Shown: piece by piece, positions 26,891-35,466 of the stretch
Layout: every line of letters starts with the position of its first letter
How positions within the stretch are numbered: the stretch's first letter is position 1
NCBI GenBank assembly: GCA_947475415.1
Contig: CANJLH010000007.1
Span: forward strand, 114,726-178,725
Length of the DNA: 64,000 nt
Source of the DNA: Caulobacteraceae bacterium
GTDB lineage: Bacteria; Pseudomonadota; Alphaproteobacteria; Caulobacterales; Caulobacteraceae
Reading direction: 5' to 3'
Translations under genes and position numbers: made by a program
The notes under the pieces: model-generated
Database searches by the model: none
Seen by the model: only the letters and a program-made list of their open reading frames with translations
Told to the model about the DNA's origin: nothing

Positions 26891-28311
26891 GTGAACACCC
26901 TAAGCGTATTGTTGTCGGAGGCGTTGCGCCCGGCGCCGTCGTAGTTGTGACTGGCCCCGTCGAACTTCGAATACATCGTGTATTGGACTCCCGCCCGCAC
27001 GTTGAAGCGCTGCCGCATGGGGGCGTCAGCGCCGCCGAACAGAGTCCCGTCAAGCTGTAGATTGAGCCCGGAACTTTTTGGCCTGTCGATGCGCGTGTCG
27101 GCATAGAGTATGGCGTCGGATGTTCCGGATGTATTGAAAGCCTGCACAGTCGCGCCGAACTTGTTGCGCCAATAATACGACGCGTCGATCCGTGTGTCTT
27201 TCAGCCTGCCATGAAGATTTTCCGCCAGGCCGAGTGCTTCGGAGGCCGCTAGGGAACGCCGCTCATCCAGGTAGCGTGCATTGACGCTGAAAATGTCGCC
27301 GTTGGTCCGGGTGAGCTGATAGGAGCCGTCGAGGCCTACGTCGGTGTAACGGTCCGTGGCGTGGGCGGAATGATCTCGCTCCGGATAGATATTGGCGCGA
27401 AGGCCGAACAGGCCAACCTGAATGTTTTGCGCGCCGTCTGCCTTTTGGAATGCAAGCCGCCCGTATGGAGCGAGCCCGTTGATGTTTCCTGGCGACAACG
27501 GATCCGCGCCCAACCGGGTCAGCGTCCGCGCGCCGGGTGAACCGTATGCGCCTGCTTCGATGTAGTAGTTGGAATTGATCCACGCATAGGTGGTCAGACC
27601 GATAGTGTTCTGAGCCAGACCATCCGCCAGCAGCGGCGATGCCGAGGGCGATGGGGCAAGCCCTGAGTCCGTGTAGGGGAATCCCCACGCCGGCGTGGAA
27701 TTCCACACATCCTGAACTGTTGGCGAATTGTTCAGGCTGGCGCCCAGTAAAACATCGGCGCCCTTGATCGTCGTTTCAGTCGTCGCCCGCAGGTCGATGT
27801 TGTCCCAGGCGAAGGCCTTGCCGACCCCGTCATAGGTCGTCTGAACAAATCCACCGACATGCTGGCCGATGCCGCCGGCCAGGAAGACGCTGACCTGATC
27901 CAGAGCAAAATTGTTGTTGGTCTTGAAGCTGTCCGCCGGTGGTTCCGTCTGGGATTCATTGGTCCTCAGATAGGATGCGATCGCCATCACCGCGAGGGGG
28001 TTGTTCTTCTCGACCGCGCGCATCGTATAGCCGTGAAGCTTGAAGTTTCGGCCGAAGGGAGTGAGCTGCGGCCCGAAACCGCCCACATGACAGGCTTGGC
28101 AGGGTTGGCCAGTCTGTTCGGCGAAGGCCGGCACGGCGTTCGCAGGCCTTGCGGTCACCACAGCAAGGGCTGCAATCACGATCGACAACAGGCCCGGCAA
28201 GCGGCTGCTCAATCCAGAAAGTTGCGTTGGCTTATCGAGTTGAGGGGGCTTTTTGCACGCGCGCGCGGAAACACGGAGCGACAGACGCTCCGCAAAAACT
28301 GATAACAACAC
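26875..28311 (-). CDS. Cyc2-like fused monohaem cytochrome-porin (outer membrane)
   Basis: About 478 residues: a long N-terminal lead, a hydrophobic signal (about 41-54) cleaved near ANA (57-59), then at once FAEQTGQPCQACH with haem Cys71/Cys74/His75, followed by LTPFGRNFKLHGY. The remaining 380 residues are rich in alternating aromatic/polar strands and end in Phe, as expected for an outer-membrane beta-barrel. Iron-oxidase Cyc2 proteins have the same plan: tiny N-terminal cytochrome with CxxCH plus FGR.FK, porin behind, 400-500 residues. The GTG start has GGGAG upstream but is uncertain; TTG codons 34 or 38 are alternatives. It overlaps the soluble cytochrome c gene. Family members also occur outside known iron oxidisers, so the substrate is open. 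Confidence 0.8.
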   Translation of the reverse strand: MLLSVFAERLSLRVSARACKKPPQLDKPTQLSGLSSRLPGLLSIVIAALAVVTARPANAVPAFAEQTGQPCQACHVGGFGPQLTPFGRNFKLHGYTMRAVEKNNPLAVMAIASYLRTNESQTEPPADSFKTNNNFALDQVSVFLAGGIGQHVGGFVQTTYDGVGKAFAWDNIDLRATTETTIKGADVLLGASLNNSPTVQDVWNSTPAWGFPYTDSGLAPSPSASPLLADGLAQNTIGLTTYAWINSNYYIEAGAYGSPGARTLTRLGADPLSPGNINGLAPYGRLAFQKADGAQNIQVGLFGLRANIYPERDHSAHATDRYTDVGLDGSYQLTRTNGDIFSVNARYLDERRSLAASEALGLAENLHGRLKDTRIDASYYWRNKFGATVQAFNTSGTSDAILYADTRIDRPKSSGLNLQLDGTLFGGADAPMRQRFNVRAGVQYTMYSKFDGASHNYDGAGRNASDNNTLRVFTWLAF

Positions 28312-28520
28312 TCGTTACTTCTCCCAGCAATACGACACTGCCCGTGGCAAGCAGACGCCGCCGGGCGCCCGATGCCTCAAGGGGTTGGCTTCGAATTCTG
28401 GATTTAATTTTCGGCGGTCGTCGAAACCTGTGAATGATGGAGGGCTTATGGGCCTCGACGCCCTGGACGCGGCCCTGGCGGTCCTTACTCTAGGCCCTCC
28501 AATTCCAAGGAAGAACGCCC

Positions 28521-29258
28521 ATGCTTGAACGCACCGTCACTGTGACGACGCCAGAGGGCGCGATGCCTTGCCTCGTCGTTCAGCCACAGATTCGGGCAGC
28601 CAAGGCTGTGGTGGTGATGATCATGGACGGTCGCGGCTGGCGCGAGGACCTGTTCGACCAGGCGCGGCGGCTGGCCAGCGTCGGCTATTATGTGATGTTC
28701 CCGCAGATGTTTTACCGGCACATCGGCAAGGGACCGACCGAGAACGTGCTGGATATGGACTGGATGACCGAGCTCAACAGCGCCATCACACCGGATCGGG
28801 CGACCTCCGATGTGGCCAGTTGCCTGGACTTCGCCGCGGCCGATCCCACCGCGCCGAAGGGCGCCAGGGCCGCGGTGATGGGGTTCTGCATGGGCGGGCG
28901 GCTGTCGGTGTCGGTCAGCCAGGGACTGGGCGAACGCATCGCCTGCGCCGCGGCCCTGCACCCCGGCTACCTCGCCACCAAGAAGGATAACTCCCCGCAT
29001 CTGGCGCTGAATAACATCTCGGGCGAAATCTACCTGGGGGTCGCCGAACACGACCCGCACCTGAGCCCCGGCGCCGTTGCGCGATTCACAGAAGCGATGA
29101 ACGCCGCCGGCGTCCGCTACAGCCTGGAGGTACTGCCTGGCTCCGGTCACGGCTACTCGACACCCGGCAATGACGAATACCATAAGCCCAGCGCTGAACG
29201 TGCCTGGGAACGGATCTTCGACCTGTTTGAGCGCAACCTGACGCCGGCCGGCGCATGA
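28521..29258 (+). CDS. Dienelactone hydrolase family protein
   Basis: 245-residue alpha/beta hydrolase of the dienelactone hydrolase branch: nucleophile Cys123 in GFCMGG, Asp178 in AEHD and His210 in GSGHGY. Early PEGAMPCLVV and MDGRGWRE segments fit the fold. The Glu that lowers the nucleophile pKa in classical enzymes is not obvious. Its stop overlaps the next ATG (ATGA at 29255). Hydrolysis of a lactone or ester intermediate coupled to the following SDR is the likely use. Confidence 0.88.
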   Translation: MLERTVTVTTPEGAMPCLVVQPQIRAAKAVVVMIMDGRGWREDLFDQARRLASVGYYVMFPQMFYRHIGKGPTENVLDMDWMTELNSAITPDRATSDVASCLDFAAADPTAPKGARAAVMGFCMGGRLSVSVSQGLGERIACAAALHPGYLATKKDNSPHLALNNISGEIYLGVAEHDPHLSPGAVARFTEAMNAAGVRYSLEVLPGSGHGYSTPGNDEYHKPSAERAWERIFDLFERNLTPAGA

Positions 29259-30097
29259 GCGCGCAAGATCTCTTCAAGCTCTCCGGAAAGGTCGCCCTGG
29301 TCGTGGGCGGCGGCCAGGGACTGGGCGAGGCCTCGGCCCGCTACCTCGCCGATGCCGGCTGCGCCGTGGCCGTCGTCGACCGGGAACCCGCACGAGCCCA
29401 GGCCGTCGCCGAGGCGCTGGCGGCGCGCGGCGTGAAGACCACCGCCATCGTCGCCGACATTCTGCAAGTCAGCGAAATCGAGCGGGTGGTGGCCGAAACC
29501 GAAGCCGCCCTGGGCGGTCTCGATGTCGTGGTATCCATCGTCGGCGCGTCCAAGTTCGGCGGCGTCCTGGAGCTGTCAGAAGCCGAGTGGGACAACGACC
29601 ACGCCCGCAATCTCCGCTACTTTTTCTTCCTCTGCCAGGCTGCGGCGCGCTCCTTCGTGCGTCGAGGCGTCCCTGGCGTGATCGTGGGCATCGCCACGGC
29701 CGGCGTGAATGGCTCGATGCCATTCCGCTCGGCTTATGGGGCGGCCAAGGCTGGCCTCGTCCATCTGGTGCGCACTCTGGCTGTGGAGCTTGGCGAATGG
29801 GGCGTGCGCATCAACGCCGTGGCGCCGGGGCTGACAGTCACGCCGCGCACCCAGGCCCGCGTCGCCAACGAGGCGGCCCAAGCGCAGATCCGCAACATTC
29901 CCCGTGGCCGCGCCGGAACCCCCGACGACATCGCCAAGGCGGTGCTGTTCCTGGCCTCCGACATGGCCGATCACATCACCGGCGCGACGGTGCCGGTGGA
30001 TGGCGGCTCAACGGTTGCGCCCAACTACGACCTCGGCCCCTCCAGGGCGGCATCGAAACGCAATCGCCTGGCCATGGGCAAGGATCCGCTGGAATAG
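29255..30097 (+). CDS. Short-chain dehydrogenase/reductase (SDR)
   Basis: 280-residue SDR with GGGQGLGEAS cofactor loop, Asp44 (VVDRE) favouring NAD(H), and YGAAK active site. The usual NNAG is replaced by SIVGAS, and the C-terminus extends past VDGGS with a basic tail. The SDR at 35467 shares all these unusual points, so the two are close paralogues in separate operons. It overlaps the dienelactone hydrolase by 4 bp and ends before a strong hairpin at 30156. Confidence 0.88.
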   Translation: MSAQDLFKLSGKVALVVGGGQGLGEASARYLADAGCAVAVVDREPARAQAVAEALAARGVKTTAIVADILQVSEIERVVAETEAALGGLDVVVSIVGASKFGGVLELSEAEWDNDHARNLRYFFFLCQAAARSFVRRGVPGVIVGIATAGVNGSMPFRSAYGAAKAGLVHLVRTLAVELGEWGVRINAVAPGLTVTPRTQARVANEAAQAQIRNIPRGRAGTPDDIAKAVLFLASDMADHITGATVPVDGGSTVAPNYDLGPSRAASKRNRLAMGKDPLE

Positions 30098-30155
30098 GGG
30101 CATGCCGGCGCGGGCGAAGACCTAGATCTGAAAGCCGAGGCTGTCGTCAAAAATC

Positions 30156-30182
30156 AAGGGCGCAGGCCAGGCCTGCGCCCTT
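30156..30182. terminator. Bidirectional intrinsic terminator
   Basis: Perfect 12-bp inverted repeat (AAGGGCGCAGGC and complement) with a 3-base loop lies between convergent stops at 30097 and 30185. Reading the minus strand, GATTTTTG follows the stem, giving a U-rich tail behind the P450 gene. On the plus strand the tail is weaker (TTCCCTATT). Confidence 0.8.
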
Positions 30183-30184
30183 CC

Positions 30185-31408
30185 CTATTCCCAGGCGACC
30201 GGCAGAGCCTCGACCCCATAGATGGTTAGATCATCCTGGAACTTCAGCACTTCGCGAGAACAGGACAGTCGCAGTTCCGGCAGGCGGCGGAAAAGGTTCG
30301 ACAGGCCGATGGTCAGTTCCATCCGGGCCAGATGGACGCCCAGGCAGTGGTGAACTCCATGGCCGAAGCCCAAATGGGTCCGGCTGTTGGCTCGGAACAC
30401 ATCGAAGCCGTCCGGCTCTGGAAACACGTCGGGATCGCGATTGGCCAAGTTCTCCGCCAGGATCAGGCCCTCCCCACTCCGGATCGCCTGACCGCCGATC
30501 TCGAGGTCGCCCGCCGCAACCCGCCGGCGGCCAAGATGGGTGACCGACAGGAACCGCACGATCTCATCCACCGCCCCGGCCCATAGGCTTGGCACATCGC
30601 GCGCCCTCAAGATCGCGGCCTGACCAGGGTGTTCGAGTAGCAGGAAAGCGCCCAGCGCAAGAGTGCTGCTGGTGCTGTCCTGGCCGGCCAGAAACAGCTG
30701 GCGCACACAGCCCAGAACATCGCGGCGCTCAAGCATGCCTGCACTCACCTGAGTGGCGAGGCGGCTGATCATGTCGTCGCCGGGATGTGCCAGCTTGCGC
30801 TCGATCCAGGAATCCAGAAAGTCGATCAGCGCCCGATTGGCCGCCGCGGCGGCCTCGCTGGACGAGTCCCGTCGTAGAATGACCAGGACATGAGCCAGCA
30901 GCGCGCCTTGCTCATCGCGCTCCAGCCCCATGATTTCCGCAAGCACCAGGGCGGGAATCGGTCTTGCCAACAGTTGGACAAGGTCCGCCGGCTGGCCGGC
31001 CGCCATGAGGGCGTCGATCCGGTCATCAACGATGGCCTGGACAGCGGCGCGCCGCCCCTCCAGCGGCCGGGGCATGAAGTCCGCCAGGAACAGGCTGCGC
31101 AGGCGCTGGTGTTCCGGGTCGTCCATCACCATGAAGTTGGGCAGCATCTCGCGGCCCACCGCAGAGGCGGCGGTGACGTGGGGATAGCCGGGCCGCCCGG
31201 CGTCGGCGCTCAGGCGCGGATCGGCGAAGGCGGCGCGCACGTCCTCATAACGGGTGAGCAACCAGGCCCTGTCGCCATTCCACAGGCGGACAGGTGCGAC
31301 GGGACAGGTGCGCCGCAATTCCGCGGCTTCCGGCGGCGGATGCAGGGGCCTGTCGCGCGGCAGAGGAAAATCGCGCGCCGGCAAGCCGTCTACCGGTCGG
31401 GTTCCCAT
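30185..31408 (-). CDS. Cytochrome P450
   Basis: 407-residue soluble bacterial P450. I-helix oxygen-activation motif AGQDST is at 241-246, K-helix EIVR at 282-285, and the haem-ligand loop FGHGVHHCLG at 348-357 with Cys355. Size and motifs fit the actinobacterial/proteobacterial CYP105/107-like grade; no subfamily is claimed. It needs a ferredoxin and reductase, neither of which is in the window. Its start overlaps the upstream OB-fold gene by 19 bp, linking hydroxylation of a substrate to the thiolase/DUF35 locus. Confidence 0.93.
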   Translation of the reverse strand: MGTRPVDGLPARDFPLPRDRPLHPPPEAAELRRTCPVAPVRLWNGDRAWLLTRYEDVRAAFADPRLSADAGRPGYPHVTAASAVGREMLPNFMVMDDPEHQRLRSLFLADFMPRPLEGRRAAVQAIVDDRIDALMAAGQPADLVQLLARPIPALVLAEIMGLERDEQGALLAHVLVILRRDSSSEAAAAANRALIDFLDSWIERKLAHPGDDMISRLATQVSAGMLERRDVLGCVRQLFLAGQDSTSSTLALGAFLLLEHPGQAAILRARDVPSLWAGAVDEIVRFLSVTHLGRRRVAAGDLEIGGQAIRSGEGLILAENLANRDPDVFPEPDGFDVFRANSRTHLGFGHGVHHCLGVHLARMELTIGLSNLFRRLPELRLSCSREVLKFQDDLTIYGVEALPVAWE

Positions 31409-31806
31409 ACGGGCGCGAAGAACTCGCCGTGCGGTTCGAAGGCGACCCGCACGCGCATGCCGATCTCCACGTCCTCAGGCGCGCAGTTGACAATGTTGGT
31501 CCCAATCCGCAGGTCCTCCTGCTCGTCGAGCTGGACCATAGCCAGGACGTAGGGCGGCGGCACGGCCGGATTGTAGGTGTGCTGGTTGATGGTGAAGGTG
31601 AACACCGTCCCCTTGCCGCTAACCGGCTCAATGGAAACGCCGGGATCGTCATCGGCCACATTCCAGAACGGATGGATCCAACGGCCGGTGGCCTTGTTGC
31701 GCAGCAGGCTCAGCCGCCCCGATTTCCCGCTGGTCCAATAGGTGCGGTTGCCTTGTGGCAGCAGGGACATCATGCGCGGAGAAGGCGCGGTCTGTGAATC
31801 GCTCAT
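31390..31806 (-). CDS. OB-fold DUF35-type protein without zinc-ribbon cysteines
   Basis: 138 residues resembling the DUF35 proteins that partner Ltp thiolases: an N-terminal helical lead, LLRNKATGRWIHPFW where the zinc ribbon should be, then an OB-fold with GTVFTFTINQHTYNP and a final APVWEPDR. Only one Cys (NCAPED) is present, so zinc cannot be held in the usual way. A divergent thiolase-like gene starts 87 bp away at 31894, and the P450 overlaps its 3' end. Complex formation with that thiolase is inferred. Confidence 0.82.
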   Translation of the reverse strand: MSDSQTAPSPRMMSLLPQGNRTYWTSGKSGRLSLLRNKATGRWIHPFWNVADDDPGVSIEPVSGKGTVFTFTINQHTYNPAVPPPYVLAMVQLDEQEDLRIGTNIVNCAPEDVEIGMRVRVAFEPHGEFFAPVWEPDR

Positions 31807-31893
31807 GGATCGGACTATCCCGTTCGGACTATCGTAGGATTCCCTAAGCCATTACGCCGCCGGGTCAACGGCGCGCCAACACCGGAGCTTCCA

Positions 31894-33087
31894 TTGTCCG
31901 CCACGTCATCGTCACGGCCGATCGTCTCCGGCATCGGAATTTCCCAGATCGGCCGGAAGTCCGCGGTCAGCGGGCTTGATTTGACCTGTGAGTCGTCCCG
32001 CCAGGCGATCGCCGACGCCGGCCTCACCCCCGCCGATATCGACGGGATTTCGACCATGGGTGAAACGCCGTTGATCGAAGCCGGTCAGGCCCTGGGAATC
32101 GAGCCGAAGTACAAGGGCGGCGGTTATGACCGAGGCGGCCTGCTCAGCCCTGTGATGGCGGCGGCCGAAGCGGTGCGGACCGGGGCCGCGCGCCATGTCC
32201 TGGTCTACCGCACTGTGAAGATGATGGACGGGGCGGTGATTTCCAAAGACGACGCCTCGCCGGTGCAATCCTTCGCCTCGCCGCCGCCGCTACCGCTCGC
32301 GGAAGCTGGCCCGCCGACAGGCATGGGCGACATGGCCCAATTGATCGCCTACCACGGCTATGCGGCGCCCAATTGGCTGGCCATGCATTGCAACCGGTAT
32401 ATGCACCTCTATGGCGCCAAGAAGGAACAGCTGGGTTGGCTGGCGGTGAACAGCCGCCGCAACGCCGCGCTCAATCCGCGAGCGGTCTATCGCACGCCAT
32501 TCACTCTGGACGAATACATGGCCGCGCGGATGATCTCGACGCCGTTCGGGCTGCTGGACTGCGACGTTCCCATCGACGGCTCCATCGCCTGCGTGGTCTC
32601 CCACGCCGGCTACGCCGCCGATTGCCCCAAACTCCCAGTGCGGATCGAGGCCTTCGGCGGAACCGACGGGGTCGGCGGTTGGACCATGCGACCCGACTAT
32701 CCGAAAATGGCCTCGGTGGACGCGGCGGCGGAGATGTGGGCCAAGACCGACCTCAAACCGTCGGACATCGACATGGCCCAGCTCTATGACGGCTTCACCT
32801 TCCTGACCTTCGCCTGGCTGGAGGCCCTGGGCATCTGCAAGGACGGCGAGGCCGGGCCGTTCGTGGAGGGCGCCAGCCGCATCGCCCTGGATGGCGAAAT
32901 GCCCTTGAACACCTACGGCGGCCAGCTTTCGGCCGGGCGGATGCACGGCTATTGGGTGCTGCACGAAGCGGTGCTGCAGATGCGCCGCGAGGCAGGCGAG
33001 CGGCAGGTCAAGAAGCAGAAGCTGGACGTGGCCGTGGTGGCCAGCGGCGGCGGGCCGATCGCCGGCTCAATGCTGCTGACGCGGTAG
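31894..33087 (+). CDS. Thiolase-like lipid-transfer protein (SCPx/Ltp family)
   Basis: 397-residue thiolase-fold protein, family of SCPx and Ltp aldolases: N-terminal IVSGIGISQIG, late LYDGFTFLTF and NTYGGQLSAGRMHG. The loop that carries the nucleophilic Cys in true thiolases has none. The start is TTG, backed by GGAG six bases upstream and by the fold beginning here. It is divergent from the DUF35/P450 unit and ends 3 bp before the convergent MFS stop. Likely a retro-aldolase subunit for an acyl-CoA with a hydroxylated side chain; it is only distantly like the protein at 20086. Confidence 0.87.
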   Translation: MSATSSSRPIVSGIGISQIGRKSAVSGLDLTCESSRQAIADAGLTPADIDGISTMGETPLIEAGQALGIEPKYKGGGYDRGGLLSPVMAAAEAVRTGAARHVLVYRTVKMMDGAVISKDDASPVQSFASPPPLPLAEAGPPTGMGDMAQLIAYHGYAAPNWLAMHCNRYMHLYGAKKEQLGWLAVNSRRNAALNPRAVYRTPFTLDEYMAARMISTPFGLLDCDVPIDGSIACVVSHAGYAADCPKLPVRIEAFGGTDGVGGWTMRPDYPKMASVDAAAEMWAKTDLKPSDIDMAQLYDGFTFLTFAWLEALGICKDGEAGPFVEGASRIALDGEMPLNTYGGQLSAGRMHGYWVLHEAVLQMRREAGERQVKKQKLDVAVVASGGGPIAGSMLLTR

Positions 33088-33090
33088 GCG

Positions 33091-34419
33091 TTACGTGGTC
33101 CGCTCCGCCTCGAGCAGCGGACGGATGATCTTGAGCACGAAGCGAAACAGGATCAGCGCCGTGGTCATGGCGAACACCGAAACTATGGCCATCGACCAGC
33201 CAACTTTGGCATGGTCCTTGAACACATAGTCGGTGAAAACCGCGACGACGGGCGGCCCCAGACCCTGGCCGGCCATGGTGATGACGAACAGGAACAACCC
33301 GGTCATCCGCCCCCGCATCTGGTTGGGAACCAGAAGCTGGATCAGGGCCGAAAAGTAGAGGACGTAGGTCAGCGCCACCACGTCGACGACCCCAAAACAC
33401 ACCAATGACACCACCGGGCTGCTCACGCTTATGGCCAGGACGGCGAAGGGAATCGCGAACCCCAAGGTCCAGGTGTAGAATCTCAGGTGGGCGTCACTCA
33501 TGCCCCGACCGTAGAGCCAGTCGACGATCGATCCCTTGATCGGCAGGGTCAGCGCCGCCAGCGCGCTCGCCGTCGCCATGAAGGGCGTGTACTGAGGTGC
33601 GGTCCAGCCGAACCGGCGGGTCATATAGGCGGGCGCCCACGCCATCATGGCGTTGGACGTCATGGCCAGCAGGCTGAAGCCGACGATCATCAGGATCAGC
33701 ATGGTTCTACGCTGCAGCACAAAGGCGGTGAATTCGGCGCGGGCGGAGTCACCAGTTTCGGTGACCGCGCGACGGCGTGGCGGCTCTTGGAAGCTGAACG
33801 CCAGCAACGCCAGGATCACGCCCGGCCCACCCACCAGCAGGAACACAAATTGCCAGGGCCTTAGCTCCCCCACGGCAGGCAGGTGCATCGCCCCCAGGCT
33901 CGCGCCAAGCGCCACGGCCGCGCCGCCCACCGCATAGGCCACCGTGGAGCCGACTTTGGGGCCCATGGTGAACACGGACAGCGCCCGGGTCAGCATGCGG
34001 CGCGGGAAGCGGTCGGCGATCAGGGAGTACGCCGCGGGGCTTAAAGACGCCTCGCCGATCCCCACCGCCGCGCGCAGGAAAAACAGGCTGTAGAATGACG
34101 AGACCAGGCCGCAGGCCATGGTGGCGAAGGACCACACCGTCGTCCCGGTCCAGACCACCAGACGCCGGGGAAACCGATCCGCCGCCCAGCCCAGGGGAAA
34201 CCCCGCTACCGCGTAACAGACCGCGAAGGCTGGCCCCAGGATCAGGCTCAGTTGCACGTCGCTCAGGTGGAGATCCGCCTTCAGATCCTCCGTCATCAGG
34301 GTGACGATGATCCGGTCGCAATAGGACAGCACGTAGAAGGTGAGCAGAACGCCCACCATCCACCAGGCGGCGACCCCGGCGCGGGGCTCCGACGCCGCGT
34401 CGACGGACACTGACTTCAA
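33091..34419 (-). CDS. MFS transporter
   Basis: 442-residue, about 12 predicted membrane segments. Motif A after TM2 reads GFPLGWAADRFPRR, and the N-terminus CDRIIVTLMTEDLKADLHLSD fits the spinster/ACS-like MFS group. It is the last gene of a five-gene minus-strand unit (gap 28 bp to the unknown protein). Import of the substrate oxidised by the monooxygenase at 36943, or export of a product, is inferred from position alone. Confidence 0.9.
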   Translation of the reverse strand: MKSVSVDAASEPRAGVAAWWMVGVLLTFYVLSYCDRIIVTLMTEDLKADLHLSDVQLSLILGPAFAVCYAVAGFPLGWAADRFPRRLVVWTGTTVWSFATMACGLVSSFYSLFFLRAAVGIGEASLSPAAYSLIADRFPRRMLTRALSVFTMGPKVGSTVAYAVGGAAVALGASLGAMHLPAVGELRPWQFVFLLVGGPGVILALLAFSFQEPPRRRAVTETGDSARAEFTAFVLQRRTMLILMIVGFSLLAMTSNAMMAWAPAYMTRRFGWTAPQYTPFMATASALAALTLPIKGSIVDWLYGRGMSDAHLRFYTWTLGFAIPFAVLAISVSSPVVSLVCFGVVDVVALTYVLYFSALIQLLVPNQMRGRMTGLFLFVITMAGQGLGPPVVAVFTDYVFKDHAKVGWSMAIVSVFAMTTALILFRFVLKIIRPLLEAERTT

Positions 34420-34447
34420 GGAAACGCCCCCATTCTCTGCGCCGCCC

Positions 34448-35434
34448 TCAGCCCCGACGCGCGTCGGCGAAATACCGGGTGCCGGGGTTCGGATATTCCG
34501 CCAGGATCGCCGCGCGGAAAACCCGGTCCTCCAGAGGGCTCTTCGGCACGTTGAGGCTGGAGCCGCGCGCCTTGAGATCGTCGGAAATGATGCCCCAGAT
34601 GATATCCTGAGTCAGATCGTCGGAATGATCGTCGTAGATCTGCGCGGCCCGCTCATCTTTGAACGCCATCGCTTTCCAAACCAGGGAATAGCGGATCTGC
34701 TCTGGCTCCCAGGTGACGAAGAGGCCGTTGTCATCGATCACGTCCCAGCGGCGGCCGTCCGGATTTCGATGCAGTTTGGCCTCACCGCCGAAGGCGCCGG
34801 GCGAGACCCTTTCCTCTGGCTCGCCTATCGCCAATGGCCGATGGAACATGAACTCGTTGTCGGTGACCAAGCCAAGGTTCCAGAACGGCGGCTCCTCGAT
34901 CCTCGAGGGCTTGTCCGGTCCGTCCGGCCAGCATTCGAAGCCGCCGTGACGGCCGCCATAGAACAGCACCAGGCCCGTGGTCGACGGCACCGCCCAGGGG
35001 ATGAACAGACCGGAATTGTGCACCAGCACATGCATCCAGAACGGCCCGTCGCGCTCGATGCCTCGATAGGGCGAGATATCAAAATGCGGACGGCCCGCGA
35101 TCATCGGGCCGAAGATGTTCCAAATCATCCCCTGGGGACGGATCACCGTGGCGCCGAAGGCCTCCTTGGCGCCGGCGATGAGCTTCTGGTTGTGGAACCA
35201 GCGCTCGGCTTCCGCGACCTTGATGTTCCCGTCCGTGACCCAGTGCTCGCGGAACCATGGCTCGGCGCCGCCGGTCTTCTCATAGCCACCTTTGCCATAG
35301 ATCAATCCGTGCGGGGCCCGCGCATCGACGGCGGCGATCAGCGCCGCGGGATCGTCGAAGACGTTCTCCACCCGAACCACCTTGGCGATGATGTGGGCGG
35401 GCCTCAGCGCCTGTACATTGAGTCCCATCGCCAA
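34448..35434 (-). CDS. Unrecognised conserved-looking protein with HxD...H pattern
   Basis: 328 residues, no signal peptide, no membrane segment, rich in Trp, His and Phe. I do not recognise a family with certainty. RPHFD (His117, Asp119) and FMFHR (His198, Arg199) are spaced like the metal triad of Fe(II)/2-oxoglutarate oxygenases, and the intervening strands (LVLFYGGRHGG) suit a cupin/jelly-roll. Normal GC and codon use argue for a native gene. It lies between an SDR and an MFS in a monooxygenase operon, which fits an oxygenase or a binding protein. Treat the oxygenase idea as a hypothesis. Confidence 0.75.
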   Translation of the reverse strand: MAMGLNVQALRPAHIIAKVVRVENVFDDPAALIAAVDARAPHGLIYGKGGYEKTGGAEPWFREHWVTDGNIKVAEAERWFHNQKLIAGAKEAFGATVIRPQGMIWNIFGPMIAGRPHFDISPYRGIERDGPFWMHVLVHNSGLFIPWAVPSTTGLVLFYGGRHGGFECWPDGPDKPSRIEEPPFWNLGLVTDNEFMFHRPLAIGEPEERVSPGAFGGEAKLHRNPDGRRWDVIDDNGLFVTWEPEQIRYSLVWKAMAFKDERAAQIYDDHSDDLTQDIIWGIISDDLKARGSSLNVPKSPLEDRVFRAAILAEYPNPGTRYFADARRG

Positions 35435-35466
35435 TCCTTCCGGCTGCTGGCTCTCTTGTGCCGACG

